A stretch of DNA of 34,685 nt from Gymnopus androsaceus JB14. Lineage: Eukaryota; Basidiomycota; Agaricomycetes; Agaricales; Omphalotaceae. The DNA lies in contig ML769915.1 of NCBI GenBank assembly GCA_009733575.1, positions 1-34,685 on the forward strand, in the 5' to 3' direction. Shown piece by piece: positions 19,601 to 29,535 of the stretch. The position numbers and the translations under genes were made by a program. How positions within the stretch are numbered: position 1 is the stretch's first letter; each line of letters opens with the position of its first letter. The notes under the pieces were generated by a model. The model made no database searches and was not told the origin of the DNA. It saw only the letters and a list, made by a program, of their open reading frames with translations.

Positions 19601-20741
19601 CTTCAAACAGTACTGATCCCGTCCCCACTGCACATGTAGAGCAGGCAGGGTTCACAGGTGATTGTGTTCTTGCCAACTCAATTCTCTTCAAGCTGGAGTA
19701 CTCATAGTGGATTGAAGCTGCCTACGCTATTCCTGAAGGTGATATTGGCTGTGTATGGTAAATAATGAAGGTGCGTATAAAGTGAAAGCTATATTCTTTA
19801 TCTAATAGGATCTGCAGTTCTGGATCTTTTTATTATCCGGAGGCAGTAATAACAACTATGTGAACATTCTGCTTGAAATGTACTGCCTGTTTCACTACGA
19901 AAGTAGCAAGGAACTCAAAGATGCAATCTGGAACAACTGGCTTGTGAATGTCACAGGCGAGTTGGGAAAATGGATTCCAGATGATCTACTCCAGGAACAC
20001 CACAATCGGTGGCTTGAGGATATGGTTCAGAAAAGTGGTGGCACTTTCGACAACACTTTCCTTTGGAAAATAATTCCACCCAATGTCAAATTCTTCTTGC
20101 GACTCAAAGAACAGATCAAGGGTGCGCTTGATCTATTCAAACATTCAAAATCCCATACATCCCCTCATCTTTGAGATGAGTTCAAGCAGCTCCTCACAAT
20201 GCATGGCAATGACACACTTCATTTCTTCTATTCTAGATGTTCAATGGGTCATGCAGCTGTCAGTCTTGTCAATGGTGGATTCAACAAGCTTGACAATGGC
20301 CAATTACAGGTATTACTTCATAAAAATACACAGCGTGTTGAAATACTTCGAGAAATTGACAAAGAGCGTCAGGCTGCTTGAAACCAGGTGCCATCAGCTC
20401 CCCTATCCTCTTCCAATCCACAGCCAACACCGTCTGGTTCCAATAACCTTCCTCAGACTGCTGAGCCCAACACTATTTCAATATCATCATCATCATCATC
20501 TGAAAATGAAAGTCATAGTGGTCCAGCAAGTATGGCAGAAGATGATGAGTTGGAGCCTGAGGTGGTGAAGGAGCTATCCCAGCTCGAGCCGGGACCAGAG
20601 CTCATGCCAACCATTGACCCTGACTCTGGAAGGCTGATACAGGATTGGCTGGATGCAAATGATGGAGAGAGCGATGAAGAGGTTGAAGAGGATGATGATG
20701 CAATAGCTAGTAGTGACGATGAAGGTTATTGGTTAGAATAA
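16650..20741 (+). pseudogene. DUF6589-like protein gene, interrupted by foldback element E
   Basis: A Pro/Ser-rich N-terminus (16650-17130) is rejoined, after removal of element E and one duplicated AGTG, to an N-terminal helical region (SAINFLFDDLHYNSIAAFFA). The core follows: QVLYCFVLDNIQEFQKVWEG, CTVIGLDDCADNAFDFIDRF, LITWAGGDGGSVLAILHAQK, TGIWHTQATSLNTIAANHYG, MTTFWETQVLDCWR, WIEAAYAIPEGDIGCVW and WNNWLVNVTGELGKWIPDDL, then a C-terminal acidic tail. This order matches the DUF6589 family, abundant in mushroom genomes and of unknown biochemical role. Introns are seen at 18169-18220 and 19291-19349, with another ending at 19808. In-frame stops: TGA at 18055, 18725, 20172 and 20379, TAG at 19705, probably TAA at 19759. 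Four are TGA where Arg is expected. Convergent with the RecQ-like gene. Confidence 0.75.
17131..17526. mobile_element. Element E: 396-bp foldback element with AGTG duplication
   Basis: The two halves are long reverse complements. The outer 115 or so bases differ at only a few positions, and the inner zone is a variable array of ATCCTGGG/GGCATCCTG units on both arms. The ends are TATCAGCAAAAACTG and, on the complement, GATCAGAAAAAACTG, close to the CATCAGCAAAACCTG ends of elements A-D. AGTG flanks it at 17127-17130 and 17527-17530. Deleting the element plus one AGTG rejoins the host frame (KKLS to AEEK). Confidence 0.9.
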
Positions 20742-21077
20742 CAAGTAATAATTATAAACAGCTTACTTGTTATGAAAGGTTCAGAAACAGTAAAAAGAAT
20801 GGCTGTTAAATAGTGAATAAAGTTATGTACTGGGTACAATGACTAGAAATGATTGAGATTGTATTTTTAAAGAATATAGAACATCACTCACTGAAACCTA
20901 TGTATTTAGTCAACTTGAACGTCAAAGAATCCCAGGTTCAGTATTTTCAGTTGGCCTGGATGTGGATACCCTATATGCAGGTCGCATTTCTGCCTGAAGA
21001 TTGGCCACTTTAGTAGTAGTATTCTGTACTCGGGGTCTCCGTTTGGGAACAGGCTGGTTACCAGCAGAAGTAAGAGC
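20742..21077. other. Intergenic stretch between convergent 3' ends
   Basis: About 336 bases separating the DUF6589-like stop from the RecQ-like stop. AT-rich at first; no strong terminator-like or polyadenylation structure stands out beyond AATAAAG at 20816. Confidence 0.5.
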
Positions 21078-23103
21078 TCAATGTTTCGACGGAACAGAGA
21101 TCGATGAAGGTGCAATGTCAATTTCCGAGGTGCTACTCATTTTGATGTCACTAGATTCCAAATAAGTGTGAGCTTTCTTTGATTGCAATTTGGTTTTAGA
21201 TTTCCATGCATGCTTGATTTTTTGCTGAAGCGAGAGGATGAGTTGGAAAAGTTTTATTCCTTGTGAGTTGATAAAGGGCCAGCTAGACGAAGTGAGAATT
21301 GCATCTAATGAATCACAAGTGGTGATTTTCAGGAGATTTTTGGAAAGCTTATCTGCGAGCGATTGTGGAAAGTAAGCTGAACAAGTACAAAGACGTGAGC
21401 TACAGGATTTTTCCTCCAGGTAGAGCTGTGAAGCATAATCCGTGAGAGAAATCTTCACTTCTTCAAGCTCCTTCTTCTTCAATTCATTCGCCTTTTTCCT
21501 TGCCTTCTTTTTCCCCCTGGATTCAGAATCTTGAATGGAGGAAGAGTCGCGTCATCATCAAATGCAGGAAACATACAAGGATCTTCGGGAATTGAATAAC
21601 GGCAACAGCATAGGTCACAAGGGACAAGGCATCCTGCAGCAATACAATCAAGTAGAGAGGTTTCAAGTGGCGGATTTGTGTAGATTTGGTTTCCACATGC
21701 AACATAGCAGAAAGTTTCTGAAAAGAATACGACTTTGGCTGGGTCAATGGACGGCTTGAGTTTTGATATTGAAGTAACCAATATTTCATCTGCAGCTAAT
21801 CGCAGATACATGAGCAGTATGTACAAAAATCATAAACCATTATTACCTTCTGCAATTTTCTTTATTTTGGTCAGCTCTGATGAAGTAATGAAGATAACCC
21901 TCTGGCCCAGCTTTGTGAGATCCCTAGCAATTCGTCCAGCATTCTGTTTTGATTCATGTTGAGTATCAGAAGCTCCAATAGAGATACTATCAAGGAGCAA
22001 GTCTGCATGAATACCTAGAGAAAAGGCTCTGGTAGCAATGACAACCTGTAAGCATGGGTTGGTTTCAAGTAGCTCAATTGTCTTTTAATTATATGAGTCG
22101 GGTGCTAGGGAGTTATACATGTGAAACCATTGCAAAGGATTCGGTCCAGGAGCATTAGAAAAGAGATACAGGAAGATACAATAGCTGAGTTCATTTGTTT
22201 GAGCATGAATGATGGTTTTTTGTCAAGATTTCAAGATTGGAAGGAGCTGAGGAAAAGAGTTTCCTCCAATGGCCAATGAGAGGGTTTGTATAATGACTTT
22301 AGTATTCAGGCGTTCATTCGAGCGACGGACCAGATGAAAACGAGTTCCTGAGAGCCCAAGGGTGCTGCAAACAGAGCGAAGAGGTTCTCCTGGCTGCATT
22401 GTCACTGTAATGGAGAAGACGGATATATTGGAAGGAAGGTGCCCACGAAAGAATGAGCCTATGTGTTGAAACAGCGGACGGAAATCCAAGCCCCATTCGT
22501 CGATGATATGACCTTCTTCGGCACAAGCAAAGATGACATTTTGATGGAAGAATGGCGATGCGGCAATGAGATACCATTCCCATTCTCGCAGGTGCTCCGG
22601 GTCAACGCAAACGACTTGGAATTGACATGATGTGATTTCATTAATGATGTTAATGCCAGCTTTTCTTTTTTTTTTGGTCGGATTTTCGGCTGTATATGCA
22701 AATCCTGTAATATTGAAGTCTTTCGCAAGCTGCTTGACCTGTTGACAAAGTTAGAAAGCTGAAGAGACCAAAATTGTACAATATGCACTATATTGTTTGC
22801 TAGACCTTTTGTTGGAGTCACGACGATCCCTACAGGCTTCTCTCTGATACGAATGTTGAAATTCGGATATTCGTTCCTATTCTGGCTGATTTCGAGGTGA
22901 ACGAGGGGTGGTATTGCAAAAAGCGCGGATTTTCTGTCACCGGTAGCAGTTATGGCAAAAACATCATTGTTGTTGAGAATTTTTGGTATGCAATGGAGTT
23001 GGAATTCACGAAGACCCTCAGGCCATTTAAAAACACACTTTTATAAGATGGAATCAATGATGTTCATGCCTTCAGGCAAGTCAAAGGAGATGGATGCGTC
23101 CAT
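21078..23103 (-). pseudogene. RecQ-like ATP-dependent DNA helicase, decayed
   Basis: The ATG at 23103 opens MDASISFDLPEG. After a TAA at 23041 the reading continues KWPEGLREFQLHCIPKIL (Q motif) and AITATGDRKSALFA (Walker A, with GDRKS where GDGKS is required). Then come VGIVVTPTKGLANNIV (motif Ia) and an intron near 22740-22790. Motif II is altered: EEGHIIDEWGLDFRPLFQHI, where DEAH-like residues are expected. SITVTMQPGEPL (motif III) is followed by FHLVRRSNERLN and VVIATRAFSLGIH (motif V), then GRIARD near the GRAGRD position. TGA near 22217 and TAA near 22085 interrupt it. The C-terminal part (21078-21826) has a Cys-rich segment, NQIYTNPPLETS..CDLCCC, then a basic KKK region. RecQ enzymes unwind DNA 3'-5' in repair and recombination; this copy has lost the ATPase site. 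Confidence 0.75.
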
Positions 23104-23141
23104 ACATGAAGAAAGACGCCCACGTCACATGAGATTATTTA

Positions 23142-23231
23142 TCCCCAACTCTCGAATGGAGTGAGAGGGAGGGCCTTGTACCCAACGATTGAACCACAGA
23201 AACGTGATTTTTTTGTCCAGATCTTTGCCCC
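23142..23231 (+). repeat. Direct repeat, copy 2 (partner at 13119)
   Basis: TCCCCAACTCTCGAATGGAG, then TGAGAGGGAGGGCCTTGTAC and further bases to CCAGATCTTTGCCCC; same orientation as 13119-13205. It lies 39 bases upstream of the RecQ-like ATG, so it may also carry that gene's promoter or mark a mobile-element edge. Confidence 0.7.
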
Positions 23232-23575
23232 AATCTAATGTTCCCACGAGGCAGTGATGCCCCATACTTTTCCCAGGACCCCTGATAAGCTCTAATCCGA
23301 ATGATTGAAATTCAGCCCTTTTTCATGGCCCGATTTGGGGAAAATCCGGCCTTTTGCACCATACCTGCTCTAAAAATTTCCATTTTCAGCCCTTTTGGGC
23401 ATCATACCTCGTATTCCGCCATCTAATCAGCTCAGTGAACCTTCGTAATAGGCAAAAACAACCCCGGGGGGCCTGCGTGTATTGGGAGACACTCCGAAGT
23501 GGGTATAAAGGGTAAAAGAAACAGAGCTGGGTAAGGAAGAGAAAATGTGAATGAGATTTAGATCAAAGGAGCGTC

Positions 23576-24567
23576 TCATTGTCGACTCTGGAGCATTGCA
23601 TGCAACAGAGTCGGATTTTTGCGAATGTAGATTTGGAAGGTTGATGAACTCCAACGTCCCGCAGCTTGGATAACATGTGGGGCTGCTCTGTCTTCTGCCA
23701 GAGCTGTTGCACCACCTGCACGCATTGATTGATCCACAAAGTTTGTGTTAGGAATGTGCTGGCAAAGTTTACGAATGAAGAAGGAACATTTTGGCACTTG
23801 GCCATTGGCTCTAACCTATAGGAAGGGGTTCAGTGGGCAGCGATCATCTCGCACACAAAGATATCTCCAAAATAGCTGTAGTACCTGGGAATCAGTAATT
23901 ATAACTCGATTCCCTTCGAAGAATCTATCTGCTTTGTGAGATTGAAGGGTGAAGGGGTACTGGTTGTCGGTGAATGAAGTGGAAAGCCGTTGGCAGTATT
24001 TGCGTGGATTGCGTTTAGCAGCCATGTCTGCACAGCACATTTTGCCCAGACAAAGGAGCCCATGGAATCCCTTAAAAAGCATACTGCCCAAAGAATGTTA
24101 TCATATGATGGTGATGAATCAAGCTCCAATGCAACTGCATGTAAGAGGTCACGGCCAAGAGGGAGCTTTCAATTAACCGGCTTGCTCTTTAAATGCTTGC
24201 ACCCTTCAAGAGTATGAGCAATGAGGTCAGAACGACAGATTTTGTGAATATCAGGGAAATAAGGTTCGAGTTGGTTGCAGATTCCAGAGAGGTAAGAGTC
24301 AACGGATCTGGGTTCAATGTGATGGCACATGAACACAGTATAGAAGCTGAGAGTGTCAGTGGTGGGCGCAATTGGGAAAGAATGAATTTTGCAGAATTCA
24401 ATATAAGAGTTGAGTGCAGAACCATAAGTCAAAGATGTGGTGGAGTTGATGGAGGACCCAAGAGCAATAGCATGTTCATGAACTAATCGCTCTGTAGTCC
24501 AGGCCTCCCTATGGGGCTGCCTGGACCGAACTGTTCCAATATTCATTTGGATGCTGCCCCCAGCCAT
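23576..24567 (-). pseudogene. Tyrosine recombinase of the DIRS-like element
   Basis: A DNA breaking-rejoining enzyme that would integrate the cDNA circle. The N-terminal core-binding part reads LTYGSALNSYIEFCKIHSFP, RSVDSYLSGICNQLEPYFPD and LEGCKHLKSKPVN, then TGA (24169-24171), KLPLGRD and so on. A frameshift near 24075 leads to GFHGLLCLGKMC, where the first catalytic Arg is expected but Cys (TGT, 24050-24052) is present. Next come LQSHKADRFFEGN and FWRYLCVRDDRCPLNPFL, then TAG (23816). The C-terminus has QSMRAGGATALAED (second Arg kept, His replaced by Gln), AAGRWSSSTF and the nucleophile Tyr in FQIYIRKNP (about 23628). The ORF start overlaps the RT ORF end by 25 bases in another phase. Confidence 0.85.
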
Positions 24568-26359
24568 TCAGGAGGAGGTGCAAAAGAGTCTATACATAGG
24601 TCTGGTTTGAGCTTGCAAGCTCTTGTAAAGTTAGCGTGAGAGATAGCATCGGTGACGGAGTTGTGATCTCCTTTGACATGGAGAATGCAAATATCAATGT
24701 CAAAGGCAATGAAGTCATCTACCGCCAAGCAAAGAAGAGGATTAAAATTGGGGGATGCAGATAGCGTGTTGAAGATATCGACAGTGTTCTGACTGTCCGT
24801 GAAGATTGTAAGGCGGAGCTGGCGAGTGAGGGAGGGATCAGTATGCATGGTTGAGCCATACCAATGAATTGCGCTGATAACACAGAGCACTTTGTAGAAA
24901 AAGATAATACACCCTAACAAACCTTCAGGCATGGGACAGTAGAAACCCAGCCTGAGCTCGGGCACATAATATCCCATACCCTCCAGATAAGTGTCACGGA
25001 AGATAGTGAAGTTGCAATCCGTGTACGGGTCCCAGTCTAGGCCATCAAAGACATAGACTCCTGAAGAAAACTCAACGTGAGTTAAGAACCAACGTAGATC
25101 CAATTTAACTGGCTCGTTTAGATAGACAAGCGCGTTCTGCTTGTCTTTTCCCCTCATCTTATTGTAGATGTTCGAAAGACATGGTTTCATGAGAGGAAAG
25201 ATGTTAAACGACCAGTTGAGCCAACTGGCAAGTTTCTGGAATTCATGAAGTGTGCAATGTTGGTTAGGTGTGTTGATGAAATCTCGTACAAAGAGAACCA
25301 ATTCCTGCTTTGAATCAGGAGGCATGGTCACTGTCATTGCATTAGGATTGACTTCATAGCCAATTATTGGCAGAGTCATGCCCCAGACTTGCTTTTCACG
25401 TTTATGAGGGATACCAAGGTAGTTGTAGAGTTTGAGTAGGTCAGCTGGTTTTGTAGGCATCATGCAGTCGTACAGCGCATAGTATTGTAATTTCCCTTCT
25501 TCTTCCCAGCCGAACGCTTCATCCATGTAGATGAAGAGAAGGAGGATGAACATCACGTTGATGGCAATCCAGATGACAAGTCTGGCAAAAGTCATCCAAA
25601 TCCTCGGTGATCCGCAATTACCAAATGTGGCGCACCAATCAACATTCCTCTTGATGGTTACCACCATCTTCCTGCTTTCCAGCTCACCTTTTGTAGGCAG
25701 ATTCAACATTGCCACCTGCTTTATCTGCCACAGAGGGTGTAGCGGCATTAACCTGTATGCCTCTGAAACGTCCAACTTAAACATTACTAACTTCTTTTGT
25801 GGGTTTCTCCTCTTGTACTCTAGTAGCGCTGTCAGCAACTCTTTAATGGTATCCATTCTTGTGCTTTTTTCACAACCTGGTCGACCATCAAGTTTTGGCA
25901 GAAATCACCAGTGCTCTGGTTCGCCATGAGACGCAGTTTTTCTGTATGAGGTTTTGGAACTGCAATTGTGGGCATAGAGTACATCCCTGGAAGGAGATCT
26001 GGGCCAAACGTGCATGAGAATCTCCCTTTCTTCACTTCATCATTGCGCTGATTATTGATGAAATCTCGCTCTCGTTCAGTCAGTGGCAGTGCCCAAGAAT
26101 TATCCCAACTTTCTGGATATCTATTCGCATGCTTTGTGTCCGCAAAAGGCCAGAAACCATGTCTCAACCCTTCAACTACTGAATGCACAAGCGGCTGGTT
26201 TGGATGCCCTCTCAGCATCTCTTCGAAATGGTTGACGTTGATGAAATGGGGAATTTGGAACAATTTGAGATTGTTATGTATTGTTTTCATTGCAGGTTTG
26301 TTTTTGTACTCGCTAGCGGGCGGTCTGGGAAGAGGTTCATCAACTAATGTATAACCCAC
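24543..26359 (-). pseudogene. Reverse transcriptase-RNase H of the DIRS-like element
   Basis: The N-terminal block (25832-26359) has GLRHGFWPFADTKHANRYPE, LTERERDFINNQRNDEVKKG, FGPDLLPGMYSMPTIAVPKP and LRLMANQSTGDF. The frame shifts by one near 25870 into a 437-residue ORF. There, MFKLDVSEAYRLMPLHP carries the first catalytic Asp, and LFIYMDEAFGWEEEGKL is the YxDD box with the second Asp changed to Glu. LGIPHKREKQVWG, IIGYEVNPNAMTVTMP and LASWLNWSFNIFPLMKPCLS give the thumb. The RNase H-like part includes FTIFRDTYLEGMGYY, LTIFTDSQNTVDIFNTL and ILHVKGDHNSVTDAISH. In the same phase just upstream, two TGA codons (26390, about 26363) block extension toward Gag. RT-RNase H copies element RNA. Confidence 0.85.
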
Positions 26360-26534
26360 AGCTCAACTCCTACACATCACACCCTCCTTTCAACCAAAGC
26401 CCCTCCTGTACCTTGGCATGAAACTTGCATCACCGGAGTCCTTCACCTTATCTTCTGCATCACCCCCAACTCCTATTACACCTCTTCCCCAAGCTACCCG
26501 CGCTAGATTGGATAAGAACAACCCAGCTGCTAGC

Positions 26535-27743
26535 TCAGGTTGATCTGCATTCCTTGCTGGGGCATTTGGTATCGACATGCTTGTCTGATCCACAGTTGAT
26601 ACAGACATGCTTGTAGCGGCAGTCAGTTCTGGAGCAGTTGCCATTATTCCAGTTCCTGCAAGCATCCAACTTCCTTCCCTTGCTTCTTCCTCTGCTTTTT
26701 CCTTGCATACTCGTGATAGCGACTCCAGCTGATTCAAGATGTGCCATCTGGTATTGGGAGAATTTCTCAAATTCATTGAGCAAAGCATCTCTTCGCTTCC
26801 CAACGTGGATTTGCACCACTTTGTCGTAGTTGATGACACATTGGTGGTAGACAGGATTGGTGCATGCAAAGAGATTGTTGATGTGCTTGAAGTAGGCTTT
26901 GAGCTCAAAGTTGCATCCCTTGAATGCGAACAAGGCCGCATCTTGGTATACCATGAAGGCATTGATCCACTGCCCATGGTTGGAAATCTTTGTGGTTGGT
27001 TTAGATCTTGGAAGTTCAAGTGAATGGTCCCCAAAGTGAATTGTGGTTGTTCTGTCAGCCTCGATTGCAAAGGAATTACTGGTGATTTTGTCAAGGTTGA
27101 CATATCTGTCGAGACAAACATGCTTCCAGAGTGAGTCTGGCATCTCTGGCTTTCCAAGGGCACAGTCAAGATCCTTGAGCATTTCTTTGATTGATTCGTT
27201 GTAGAGTTGAACTTGGTCTTGAACATTTTCGTGTGCAGGGGAGAGGATAGCCGCATGGATAATGTCTGTGGTGTTCCAGGCAAACTCCTTCTTCCTCCTT
27301 TTGAGCATTCAGTCTTTGTCCTCATCATTATCTTCATCCTCTCTGTCATCTCCTCAGCTCCTTCGTCCACTCGCATTCATTCTTCCAGGGTTCGCTTCTT
27401 CCCCGTCTTTATTATTGTCATTGATCCCTTCTCCTTGATTTCCTCCGGCGTTGGCTCCATTGTGGTCGCCGCTTTGCTCTCCATCTCTATTTGCTTGTTC
27501 GCCCCTTGCTGCAGCTGCATTCTTCTCTCATTCTGCAGCATCAAGTTGTTCCACATAGGGGTGGATGAGGTCTGGAGTGAATTCAATACTACATTCACAG
27601 CAGATGGAACTAATCTTGATTGTAAGTTGCAAGAGAGCCTCAGACTTCGTGGTAGTCCCTTCATCGGTGAGTCGGACAATCTGCTGAAGAGACTGGATCT
27701 CCTCAGGTGAGATCTGTTGTTCTGGTTGGGTTCCATTGGTCAT
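26535..27743 (-). pseudogene. Gag-like protein of the DIRS-like element
   Basis: From the ATG at 27743 (MTNGTQPEQQISPEEIQSLQ) one phase stays open for about 400 codons except for three TGA codons at 27528-27530, 27354-27356 and 27309-27311. After an acidic, Gly/Asn-rich linker the conserved part reads FAWNTTDIIHAAILSPAHEN, SFAIEADRTTTIHFGDHSLE, NHGQWINAFMVYQDAALFAF and FKHINNLFACTNPVYHQC. It ends in a zinc-binding tail, CRNWNNGNCSRTDCRYKH and CINCGSDKHVDTKC, resembling a CCCH finger followed by a CCHC knuckle. Such tails bind the element's nucleic acid. The three stops all fit Arg CGA codons turned into TGA. Confidence 0.75.
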
Positions 27744-28554
27744 ATCATATGAGATGTAGATGAAGAAACATAGTTTATTTGTATAGCGCAATCAATAAAG
27801 TAGACTAATGAGACAGAGAGGACAATGAGTGAACAGAAAATAAGAGAATTTTTTGCACATACCTGGTGAGACAGAGAAGACTCTGGGGCCTCCATCTCAC
27901 CAGCACCAAATATATATAAGTAACTCCTGTAGACAGGGGTTAGCACGCCACATGGCTCAGCGCTCTGAGACTCACCTGTTTGTGATGGAACCACTTTCGA
28001 CCTTGCTAGGTGGGTCCCGTACAGGTATGTTCACATTGCATTGGTTTTTTTATTTACTGATTAGACTTCAGTAATCCCTCAGGATTAAATCCGATTAAGC
28101 ATTTTCAGCCCATTTTGGACCATTTTGGACTACAATTTCTGTAATTCTAAGTAGATATTTACAGACATTCAAATATGGGAACGCTTGGTTGCCAGCAGTA
28201 AGTTCTCTACCTCAACATCTCCCTTACGCTTTCCATGGCAGAATTGATCTGTGACAATTTTCTGAATGGCATTTTGAACTTCAAGGATCTTCAAAAATCA
28301 TTATATGTGATGTGGGGTTGGCTTCATTTTTTTTCAGCAAATAATAGTACAAGTACTCTTGAGTCTAATCACTCCAAAATCCAAGAATTCAGCCCAGAAG
28401 TCGGCCCTTTTGGATCAAACCTGGTCTCCGATTGGTCTTTTTCGGCCCTTCTTTACACTAGACCTACCATCCAAAAAGGGCCGAAATTTGGCATGATAGA
28501 TTGCCTCTAAATTTGGCCAAAACCCAGCCTTTTGGGATCAGAGCTCAAGTGGTA
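27744..28554 (-). other. 5' non-coding region of the DIRS-like element
   Basis: No supported gene. A TATATATATTTGG box on the minus strand (about 27909-27921) lies some 170 bases before the Gag ATG and may be the promoter. Bases 28100-28510 are rich in GGCCC/GGGCC and TTTTGGACC-type inverted segments, for example TTCGGCCCTT against AAGGGCCGAA (about 28440-28490). Confidence 0.45.
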
Positions 28555-28845
28555 TTATCAGGGGTCCTCTTTGCCCATACTTAAGCATTGTACTTGCATC
28601 TCATGTCGGCTGTAAACAAAACCTTCCCAGACATATTTGTTCAAACAGTCTTGTCTAACCCTTACTGGGTGCTAAATCAATCCGAGTTACTCGCAATGCC
28701 TCACTGTCAATTTGTACATCGAATTTTTGCCTGATAAGAAGCTAAAGAAGTTGAACAAGAGTGAAAAACTGGACGGTTTGATATCTTTGTATCACAATAC
28801 CTCATTTTCATTGCCTGTACCAGCAGGCAGCATTGACCATTATTG

Positions 28846-29106
28846 CTAGTCTCCCCTAGGCAGACTCGGATATACAACGACGATCCATTGGATGTGTGTG
28901 TATAGACATCCAATTTACACCTCATGCAGACTCAGCTTCGAATACAAAAATGATCAACAGTATACATCATGCAATATCCTTATACTCATGTGCAAACTGA
29001 AAATCAAAACCTCTCTCAGCTTATACTAGGTCAGTGTTTTCAAAGGGACTACCTACACATCCAATGGATCATTGGTGTATATCCAAGTCTGCCTAGGGGA
29101 GACTAG
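28846..29106. mobile_element. 261-bp MITE with CTAGTCTCCCCTAGGCAGAC ends
   Basis: About 50 bases at the left (TAGTCTCCCCTAGGCAGACT, then GATATACA..ATCCATTGGATGTG) are repeated in reverse complement at the right, with around six mismatches. TA borders both ends, compatible with a TA target site. No ORF. A lone related end sits at 13065. Confidence 0.75.
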
Positions 29107-29290
29107 GGACTACCACCAATTGTATAGAATGCACCCTGTGCAGTTACTCAATGAATACACTTTCACCCATCTCAACACCTATCATACTCTGGATCATAAG
29201 CAATATCATTGTGAGAGGTTATCTTCTTTCTCTTGGAACAGCAAGGGTATCCTCACAGTGTGTTGGCATTAACTGAAGAATTCCATTTGT

Positions 29291-29455
29291 GTATTCTACA
29301 ACATCCATGATAACTGGTTTGCAGCAGTGCGAACCACCCCTTGGTTTGATATTGCTCCAGGGTACTCTGATACCTTTTTTTCAACTTCGCTGCTCTGCAA
29401 TGATACCTTGGATTGCCCTGATTATGTGCACCATACCATAGAAACTGCCAGGTAA
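29291..29455 (+). pseudogene. Conserved TTPWFD protein fragment, copy 2
   Basis: HDNWFAAVRTTPWFDIAPGY followed by SDTFFSTSLLCNDT, the diverged counterpart of 14101-14324. It ends at a GTAAAA donor, with TCTTGCAGATC about 50 bases on as the likely acceptor, mirroring copy 1. Element D is inserted shortly after, and the Helitron-like end at 30417 lies beyond D. Confidence 0.5.
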
Positions 29456-29535
29456 AAACAGTTCTGCAATTGTTTGGTTTCTGCTCTCATGGCCTCTTGC
29501 AGATCCTTTGATTTTTGCTTGTTGCATTGAATCTG

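Larger units (their letters stand above)
23275..28568 (-). mobile_element. DIRS-like tyrosine-recombinase retrotransposon, 5.3 kb
   Basis: Gag, RT-RNase H and a tyrosine recombinase follow each other on the minus strand, the gene set of DIRS/Ngaro-type elements, which integrate by recombinase rather than integrase. The left end AGGACCCCTGATAA (23275-23288) is the exact complement of the right end TTATCAGGGGTCCT (28555-28568). The match resumes inward (GCTCT-x-ATCC) after a 9-10 base indel on one side. Inverted ends point to a DIRS-type rather than a Ngaro-type layout, but an internal complementary region was not traced. CCCATACTT lies five bases outside both ends. Confidence 0.75.

Noticed and set aside
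16650..27743. Frequent in-frame TGA suggesting reassigned TGA codons
   Set aside because: TGA also ends normal-looking frames, other stops (TAG, TAA) and frameshifts occur in the same genes, and CpG transition explains the pattern more simply.
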